Part shown: piece after piece, positions 59,295-64,000 of the stretch
Position numbering within the stretch: the first letter of the stretch is position 1
Layout: every line of letters begins with the position of its first letter
NCBI GenBank assembly: GCA_022452035.1
Contig: JAKURV010000003.1
Location: 1 to 64,000, forward strand
DNA length: 64,000 nucleotides
Direction of reading: 5' to 3'
Source of the DNA: Acidimicrobiales bacterium
GTDB taxonomy: Bacteria > Actinomycetota > Acidimicrobiia > Acidimicrobiales > MedAcidi-G1
Notes under the pieces: generated by a model
What the model was told of the DNA's origin: nothing
Databases searched by the model: none
What the model saw: only the letters and a program-made list of their open reading frames with translations
Program-made: the position numbers and the translations under genes

Positions 59295-59784
59295 AGGGGC
59301 ACCAGCCGTCGACCGCGGGGTCGAGCGGTGCGCCGCACCACGGGCACGGTGGTCGGCCGGCCGCCACTAGTTCCCGGGCCCGGACGATGAAGGCGGCCAC
59401 CAGCTCGCGGCGCATCGGGAACCGGGCCTGGGCTGGGACCAGGTCCTCGTCCCGCAGTAGTTCCTCGGCGATAAGGACCAGGCGGTCGGTGGACTGCTGG
59501 TAGGTCACCCCGAGGCTGCCGACCACCCAGTCGGCTTCCTCGGGGTCCTCGAACCGGGCCGACGTCTCCGCTACCTCGACGGCCGGTTCGTCGATCGGCG
59601 GCAGGTCGCCCATCAGGCCGTGCAGGAACTCGGCCAACCCGGCCACCTGTTGCTTCTCCAACTTCAGGGAGACCACCTGTCCGGCCCGGCGGGCCTGGAG
59701 GAAGAACACCCGCCGCCCCTGCGGTCCGGTGGTCCCGGCCGTGAAGGCGTCGGTGTCGTCCCAGTCGATTTCCGGCCGTTCCAT
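59284..59784 (-). CDS. DUF3090 family protein
   Basis: 166 residues of the actinobacterial DUF3090 family: RRVFFLQARRAGQVVSLKLEKQ (in parts), VGSLGVTYQQSTDRLVLIAEEL, FIVRARELVAAGRPPCPWCGAPLDP. The C-terminal end is a small zinc ribbon, CPWCG and CPC. Function is unknown; the family travels with a histidine phosphatase and an SCO1664 protein. The ATG at 59784 has TAGGCT eight bases upstream. Its last bases overlap the SCO1664 start. Confidence 0.87.
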   Translation of the reverse strand: MERPEIDWDDTDAFTAGTTGPQGRRVFFLQARRAGQVVSLKLEKQQVAGLAEFLHGLMGDLPPIDEPAVEVAETSARFEDPEEADWVVGSLGVTYQQSTDRLVLIAEELLRDEDLVPAQARFPMRRELVAAFIVRARELVAAGRPPCPWCGAPLDPAVDGWCPCAN

Positions 59785-59792
59785 CGCTGACG

Positions 59793-59798
59793 AGCCTA
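59793..59798 (-). promoter_or_regulatory. -10 box TAGGCT of the DUF3090 gene
   Basis: On the minus strand TAGGCT ends eight bases before the ATG at 59784. It lies between the alkylsulfatase-like stop and DUF3090, so the pair DUF3090-SCO1664 may have its own promoter. Confidence 0.4.
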
Positions 59799-61208
59799 CG
59801 AGTCGGGGTGTCCGGCGGTCCGGAGTTGGAGAGCTCGGGCGGCCGCCGCCTGGTCGAGGTACACGAGGATCTCTTGGGTGTTGGAGGCCGGGTCCATGAC
59901 GCGTGCCGTGTAGGCGTCGACCACCAGTTGCTGGACGTCCGGGTGGTGGGGGTCGGCGTACCACGCCCAGTCGGCCAGGTGACAGGCCTGTGCCACGTCG
60001 GCGTCCACCAGCGAGCGCGCCCGGGCCACCAGCGGGCCCAGGCCGCCGGCCAGGTCCACGATGGTGGCCGCCTGGTCGACCAGGGGGGCCGGGGACCAGT
60101 GCGAGGGGATGTCGTCCCACCATCCCGTCCAGCGCTTGATGACCATCCGGGCGATGTCCCCGGGGGTGACGTACTGGATGGCCAGGGTCGGGTGGTCGGC
60201 GAAGCGTTCCGGCCAGTCCAGCGTGTCCACGATGAGGTCCTTGCGGAGGCGACGGTTCAGGCCGTCGACCACGTGGTCGATGATGTGCTCGAGGGCGTCG
60301 GCCAGGAGGTGGAACTCGGATCGGATCAGTTCGGGGTCGGTGATCGGCTCGCCGTGGCCGGGGAACAGAAAGAGCGGGCTCAGGTCTGCCATCTCCCTCA
60401 TGGCCAGGACCCAGTCGTCGGTGCCCCGCTGGGTCCGCTTGCCATTGCCCAAGTTGGGCAGGAAGCCCTGGTAGTAGTCGGCGCTGTAGAGGGCCCGGCG
60501 GTCGGGGAACCAGGCGTAGCACTGGTCGTCGGTCTCTGCTGGGTGGTGAACCAAGTGGATTTCTTCGCCGCCGACGGTCAGCACGAGGCGCTCGTCGAAG
60601 GTCTCAGTCGGCCAAGCTAGGTCGTCGCGAGAGGTGGGCAGGTGGTGGGGGGGCTGGTTCATGTAGCGGGCCAGTGAGCCTCGGAGCCGGAGGTAGTAGT
60701 CGAAACGGTCAGCGACGCCCCGGTGGGCCACGATCCGGGGCCCTCCAGCGGCGATCGTGGTCTCGTCCTCTAGGAGGGCCCAGGTCCCGTAGGCGTGGTC
60801 AACGTGGCCGTGGCTGTACACGATGGTGTGGATCGGGCTGTCGGACACCGAGCGAATGGCCTCCAGCAGGGCGGGCCCGCCGGGCGCCATCGCCGTGTCA
60901 CAAACCACCAGGCCATCGTCGGTTTCGAACACGGCGCTGTTCACGAGGGGCAGGCGGACCAGCCATGACCGGGGGGCTACCTCGACCACCCGGGTTTTGG
61001 CCCGAAGGTCCTCTACGGCCGGCCCCGAGTGGCGGTTGAACATGGCCTGGCCGGCGGGTCGGGAGTACTCGCCGCCAAAGGAGCCCCCCTCGGCCACCCG
61101 GGCCATGAGTTCCGGGTAGCCCACCACCAAGTCGATGCGGGCCGCCGTGCACTCGGCCACGTCGAGGCCTAGGTCACCGTGTTCTAGGGCGGATGGCGAG
61201 TCGGTCAC
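59796..61208 (-). CDS. Metallo-beta-lactamase-fold alkylsulfatase-like hydrolase
   Basis: 470 residues. The MBL domain (about 60-300) has the zinc motif SHGHVDHAYG, HHPAETDDQ, SADYYQGFLPN and FPGHG. The C-terminal part (about 320-460, IKRWTGWWDDIPSHWSPAPL) matches the alkylsulfatase dimerisation domain. Members hydrolyse alkyl sulfates such as SDS or other esters; no signal peptide is seen. The GTG at 61208 follows GGAGG by eight bases. It is placed between the MSMEG_4193-type phosphatase and DUF3090, which are usually close neighbours in actinobacteria. Confidence 0.85.
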   Translation of the reverse strand: MTDSPSALEHGDLGLDVAECTAARIDLVVGYPELMARVAEGGSFGGEYSRPAGQAMFNRHSGPAVEDLRAKTRVVEVAPRSWLVRLPLVNSAVFETDDGLVVCDTAMAPGGPALLEAIRSVSDSPIHTIVYSHGHVDHAYGTWALLEDETTIAAGGPRIVAHRGVADRFDYYLRLRGSLARYMNQPPHHLPTSRDDLAWPTETFDERLVLTVGGEEIHLVHHPAETDDQCYAWFPDRRALYSADYYQGFLPNLGNGKRTQRGTDDWVLAMREMADLSPLFLFPGHGEPITDPELIRSEFHLLADALEHIIDHVVDGLNRRLRKDLIVDTLDWPERFADHPTLAIQYVTPGDIARMVIKRWTGWWDDIPSHWSPAPLVDQAATIVDLAGGLGPLVARARSLVDADVAQACHLADWAWYADPHHPDVQQLVVDAYTARVMDPASNTQEILVYLDQAAAARALQLRTAGHPDS

Positions 61209-61230
61209 CTTGGGGGCCTCCGTCGGGGGT

Positions 61231-61866
61231 TCAGGGGTGGTCGGCCAGGTGGCCGGTGGCGTTGATGCCCAAGATGTGGGGTCGGTGTGACCCGTGCAGT
61301 ACGGCGCTCACCGAGCACGGACTGACCTCCAGCCGCTGGAAGAGGTCCAGCGGGGTGCCCAGGTCGCGGGCCAGGATCGCCTTCAGGGGATCGGCATGGG
61401 AGACGCACACGATGGCCTGGCCGGGGTGCCGGGAAACCAAGGAGTCCACCTGGCCGGTGATCCGGTCCTGCATCCCGGCGAACGACTCGCCCTTTGGGAA
61501 CCGGAAGGTTGACGGCTGGTCCTGCACGGTTGCCCAAGACTTCAGTTTGCGGAGTTCCCGGAGGCGACGACCGGTCCAGGCGCCGAAGTCGCACTCGTTC
61601 AGCCCGGAAGCCGTCCGAACCCGGCACCCGATAGCCCGGGCGATGGGTGCGGCCGTTTCCTGGGCCCGTTCCATGGGCGAGGCGTAGACGGCGGCGATGG
61701 CTCCGCCGGGCAGCCCGGGCGCCCGGTCGGCCAGGTGACGGGCCACAGCCTCGGCTTGGGCTCGCCCCTCGTCTGAGAGGTGCAGATCGGGGGCCCGACC
61801 GGGGAGACGTGCCCCGGTAGTCGGGGTGTGGCCGTGACGGACATAGAGCACGAGGGTGGGGGCCAT
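61231..61866 (-). CDS. MSMEG_4193-family histidine phosphatase
   Basis: 211 residues: VLYVRHGHTPTTGARLPGRA (phospho-accepting His), LSDEGRAQAEAVARHL, VYASPMERAQETA, NECDFGAWTGRRLREL and the second His in VCVSHADPLKAIL. It fits the actinobacterial MSMEG_4193 putative phosphomutase/phosphatase family linked to DUF3090 and SCO1664. The substrate is unknown. The start at 61866 has TAGGTT nine bases upstream, overlapping the opposing promoter of the uracil-DNA glycosylase gene. Confidence 0.87.
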   Translation of the reverse strand: MAPTLVLYVRHGHTPTTGARLPGRAPDLHLSDEGRAQAEAVARHLADRAPGLPGGAIAAVYASPMERAQETAAPIARAIGCRVRTASGLNECDFGAWTGRRLRELRKLKSWATVQDQPSTFRFPKGESFAGMQDRITGQVDSLVSRHPGQAIVCVSHADPLKAILARDLGTPLDLFQRLEVSPCSVSAVLHGSHRPHILGINATGHLADHP

Positions 61867-61875
61867 CGGTCGCTG

Positions 61876-61885
61876 AACCTACCCT
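61876..61885. promoter_or_regulatory. Overlapping divergent -10 boxes (AACCTACCCT)
   Basis: On the plus strand TACCCT (61880-61885) ends six bases before the GTG at 61892. On the minus strand TAGGTT (61876-61881) ends nine bases before the ATG at 61866. The two boxes share two base pairs, so only one polymerase should be able to open the DNA at a time. Confidence 0.5.
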
Positions 61886-61891
61886 GCCTTC

Positions 61892-62569
61892 GTGGACGGT
61901 GGCCGGGCGCTGCAGACGGTGCACGACGAGGTGGTGTCCTGCCGGGCCTGTCCGCGCCTCGTGGCGTGGCGAGAACAGGTGGCCGCTGAGAAGAGGGCTG
62001 CCTTCCGGGACCAGGACTACTGGGGTCGGGGGGTTCCCGGCTTTGGCGACCCGCGGGCCCGGATCCTGGTCGTGGGGTTGGCCCCAGCTGCCCACGGGGC
62101 CAACCGGACGGGACGGGTGTTCACCGGGGACCGGTCGGGAGACTTCCTGTTCGCGGCGCTCCACCGGGTAGGCCTGGCCAGCCAGCCAGAGGCCGTGGGC
62201 CGCGACGACGGCATGGTGCTGGACGACGTGTTCATCACGGCGCCGGTCAAGTGCGCCCCACCGGCCAACAAGCCCACCCCCGACGAAAGGGCGGCCTGTC
62301 GGCCGTTCTTCCAGCGGGAGGTGGAGGCCCTGGAGCGGGTCAGGGTCGTCGTCGCATTGGGCCGGATCGGCTACGTAGCGGCGGCCGCCGATTTCGGGCT
62401 GCGTCCGCGGCCGGACTTTGGCCACGGGGTGGAAGCACCCCTGCCCGACGGTCGGACCATCCTCTGCTCGTACCACGTCAGTCAGCAGAACACGTTCACC
62501 GGTCGGCTCACCGGTCCCATGTTCGACGCCGTGTTGAACCGGGCCCAGGGGCTGGCCGACGGTCGGTGA
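61892..62569 (+). CDS. udgB: Type 5 uracil-DNA glycosylase (UdgB)
   Basis: 225 residues. Cluster-binding Cys appear in VSCRACPRL (C17, C20) and later in VKCAPPANKPTP and ILCSYH. GLAPAAHGANRTGRVFTGDR is the family-5 active-site motif, in which Asn/Asp of other families is changed, and SYHVSQQNTFTGRLT is the motif 2/3 region. It removes uracil and some other deaminated bases from DNA. Leaderless GTG start at 61892 (box TACCCT six bases upstream). Confidence 0.9.
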   Translation: MDGGRALQTVHDEVVSCRACPRLVAWREQVAAEKRAAFRDQDYWGRGVPGFGDPRARILVVGLAPAAHGANRTGRVFTGDRSGDFLFAALHRVGLASQPEAVGRDDGMVLDDVFITAPVKCAPPANKPTPDERAACRPFFQREVEALERVRVVVALGRIGYVAAAADFGLRPRPDFGHGVEAPLPDGRTILCSYHVSQQNTFTGRLTGPMFDAVLNRAQGLADGR

Positions 62570-62597
62570 CCGGGACGGGGGTAGGTCGACGGGCCGG

Positions 62598-62603
62598 TAG
62601 CCT
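62598..62603 (+). promoter_or_regulatory. -10 box TAGCCT of the lipoprotein gene (leaderless)
   Basis: TAGCCT is followed by seven bases and then the GTG at 62611, which selects this GTG over the next codon, also GTG. Confidence 0.5.
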
Positions 62604-62610
62604 CGGCGCC

Positions 62611-62964
62611 GTGGTGAACCGTCTCCGTTGCCTCCTGGCCGCTCTCGCCGTGGTCGTCTTGGCTTCCGGCTGTATGAGTTCCGGGGAGCCCGTCTCTTGG
62701 GAGGACCAGGCCGACGAGACCGGGGAGGGCCTCGTTGAACGGGAGTTCACAGCGGCCTGCCTGGCAGCCAACGACGATCTCGCGACGGTCCGGGCCAAGG
62801 ACTTCTGCGGGTGCGTCTTGGACCGGGTGCAGTCTGCGGTGACATTCGAGGAGTTCAAGGGCCTCGACGACTTCATCGACAAACACCGGGACGACGTCAC
62901 GGTCGCCATGCTGGGCGAGCACTACGGCTGGTTCGTGGAGGCCACGGAGACCTGCGGCGCCTAA
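62611..62964 (+). CDS. Small lipoprotein, unknown function
   Basis: 117 residues with a lipoprotein signal (LLAALAVVVLASGC, lipobox ASGC, lipidated Cys about residue 21). The mature part has an acidic stretch and a Cys-containing helical domain (FTAACLAANDD, FCGCVLDRVQ, ATETCGA); the four Cys could form two disulfides outside the cell. I do not recognise a named family. The DF.GC..D pattern resembles small actinobacterial and proteobacterial secreted proteins of unknown role. It follows udgB by 41 bases. Confidence 0.78.
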   Translation: MVNRLRCLLAALAVVVLASGCMSSGEPVSWEDQADETGEGLVEREFTAACLAANDDLATVRAKDFCGCVLDRVQSAVTFEEFKGLDDFIDKHRDDVTVAMLGEHYGWFVEATETCGA

Positions 62965-62974
62965 CTGGCTTCTG

Positions 62975-62990
62975 GCGGCCCGGGGGCCGT
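62975..62990. terminator. GC hairpin between convergent genes
   Basis: CGGCC(C) and (G)GGCCG form a 5-6 bp stem with a tight loop, followed on the plus strand by CGGCATTTCA. Possible terminator for the lipoprotein gene. Confidence 0.35.
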
Positions 62991-62997
62991 CGGCATT

Positions 62998-64000
62998 TCA
63001 GCCGGCCCTGACGGGCAAACCCACCCGGGCCGTCGGGTTGGCCCACTCCGGCCACCGCTCACGGCTCTTGGCCGACAGGCGATGCATGAGGGCGATGGCT
63101 CCGGGGTCGCTGTCGCCCGGCCGTCCCTCGATCACACCCTCGGCCAGCATCTGCATGATGATCTGGCGTCCCAGCTCGGTCCGCACGATGGTCAGGGTCC
63201 AGTCGTTGTTCTCGCCGATACCACCCGTCGAGATGTCAGCGTGCTCGGCGGCGAAGTCGGGGCAGTAGTCGCACCCCTCCCGGGTCCAGGCATGGCACTC
63301 CTTGAGGTTGACCTCGTGGTAGTCGCCGTTGCGCATCCAGATCTGGAACACGCCCTTGATGTTCATCTTGACCATGTCCTCCTTGCGGAGGCGGTACTTG
63401 GCCAAGAACAGCTCCTCGAAGATGGAGTCGTCGAACGACTTGGAGCACAGCAGGCCAATGTTCAACTTGATCGGCTTGCCGACCTTGCCGACCTTGCGGT
63501 GCCACATCACCGGTCCGATCGACGTCTGGCAACTCATCCCCACCAGGGCCAGTGAAGACAGACCCCGGTCCAAAGCCTCGGGAATGGCCAACGTGTTGGC
63601 CGAGTAGGTGTAACGGCTCCCCGCTCCGGCCAGTACCGATTCCCGGTCGGTGGCCACGGCCGGTACGGCCTTCCAACTCCCGTCGTGCTCCAGGTGGGAG
63701 GTCAGGGCACCGTCGATGACGCCATTTTCCAAGCACCAGATGAGGATCGCCGAGACCAGGCCTCCGTCCTGGCCCACGGTGTGCACGGCATCGTCGGAGG
63801 CTCGGGTGAGCAAGATGTCCTTGTAGACGCCGGACATCTCATCTGGTCGGCGCTCCCGGGCGAACAAGTGCCGGTCGGCCTCGGTCTCCCAGTCTCGGAA
63901 CCGGGGACAGGCCCGGGTGCAGGACGTACAGCCCTTCTGGCCGTGGCCGCAATCGTCGAGTCCCAGCTCCTCCTCCAGGTGGAACGGGCGGTACTTCCCG
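62998..64000 (-). CDS. F420 hydrogenase/dehydrogenase beta subunit-family protein, N-terminus outside window
   Basis: At least 334 residues; the frame is open to the right edge, and sequence upstream of the TTG at 63867 is clearly coding. The visible N-terminal end has a 4Fe-4S-type Cys cluster (DCGHGQKGCTSCTRACPRF). The FrhB/FdhB N- and C-terminal domains follow (TVGQDGGLVSAILIWCLENG, SSLALVGMSCQTSIGP, IGLLCSKSFDD), and later DYCPDFAAEHADISTGGIG. The family moves electrons between F420 and partners such as ferredoxin. In actinobacteria its partner is unclear. It converges on the lipoprotein gene. Confidence 0.87.
   Translation of the reverse strand, partial: GKYRPFHLEEELGLDDCGHGQKGCTSCTRACPRFRDWETEADRHLFARERRPDEMSGVYKDILLTRASDDAVHTVGQDGGLVSAILIWCLENGVIDGALTSHLEHDGSWKAVPAVATDRESVLAGAGSRYTYSANTLAIPEALDRGLSSLALVGMSCQTSIGPVMWHRKVGKVGKPIKLNIGLLCSKSFDDSIFEELFLAKYRLRKEDMVKMNIKGVFQIWMRNGDYHEVNLKECHAWTREGCDYCPDFAAEHADISTGGIGENNDWTLTIVRTELGRQIIMQMLAEGVIEGRPGDSDPGAIALMHRLSAKSRERWPEWANPTARVGLPVRAG

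Noticed and set aside
59785-60522. Minus-strand frame extending DUF3090 upstream by 246 codons
   Set aside because: It runs in another frame through the alkylsulfatase-like gene and is Arg/Pro-rich; DUF3090 begins at 59784.

Overview
The window is one dense stretch of high-GC bacterial chromosome carrying about 66 genes on both strands. Intergenic gaps are almost all under 190 bp and none exceeds 300 bp. I see no rRNA, tRNA, CRISPR array, insertion sequence or phage gene. The protein families point to an actinobacterium: TIGR03085, DUF3107, DUF3090, SCO1664 and MSMEG_4193 families, a Septum_form lipoprotein, a PdtaS-type kinase, a SufR-like repressor, and several LLM/F420-type flavin oxidoreductases. 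Together with the many acyl-CoA and degradation genes, an uncultured Acidimicrobiia-like lineage is my best guess (inference; no marker gene is present to prove it).

Layout. 1-4.4 kb: end of a peptide-type ABC importer ATPase, a type-B carboxylesterase and an ABC exporter. 4.5-13.7 kb: a catabolic-looking block with a CaiB-type CoA-transferase, an amidohydrolase-fold protein, an SDR, a MaoC hydratase, two tandem acyl-CoA ligases and a carotenoid/stilbene-cleaving oxygenase. Two copies of one inverted repeat (CTGACG-N3-CGTCAG) lie upstream of genes in this block. 13.7-24 kb: RNA methyltransferase, LLM oxidoreductase, YceI protein plus MFS exporter, CBS protein, PlsC, two EamA transporters, flavodoxin-like protein, FmdB-type zinc ribbon, SDR. 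24-31.6 kb: housekeeping genes (SurE, ABC-F ATPase, FabH, CysQ-like phosphatase, CoaE, long HPF, FAH-family hydrolase). 31.7-42.5 kb: class I fumarase, LLM oxidoreductase, acetoacetate-CoA ligase, MaoC protein, Fur, NUDIX, TetR, a glycosyltransferase/glycoside hydrolase pair, Septum_form lipoprotein. 42.56-49.13 kb: a complete System I cytochrome c maturation operon, ccmABCDEFG plus a fused ccmH/ccmI. 49-57.4 kb: phosphatase, SufR-like regulator, Mrp, DUF3107, PdtaS-like kinase, GDPD, diacylglycerol kinase-like protein, EtfBA. 57.4-64 kb: the actinobacterial MSMEG_4193-DUF3090-SCO1664 set with an alkylsulfatase-like gene inside it, type 5 uracil-DNA glycosylase, a lipoprotein and the C-terminal part of an F420-hydrogenase/dehydrogenase beta-type protein.

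Two themes stand out. First, many genes have a TANNNT box ending exactly six or seven bases before the start codon, often with no Shine-Dalgarno sequence. This is what leaderless transcripts look like, and it settles several start codons. Second, the full System I haem-lyase operon is unexpected in an actinobacterium, where System II (CcsBA) is the usual route. Smaller curiosities are a stranded cupredoxin copper-site fragment, coding sequences that overlap head-to-head, and divergent promoters whose -10 boxes overlap.
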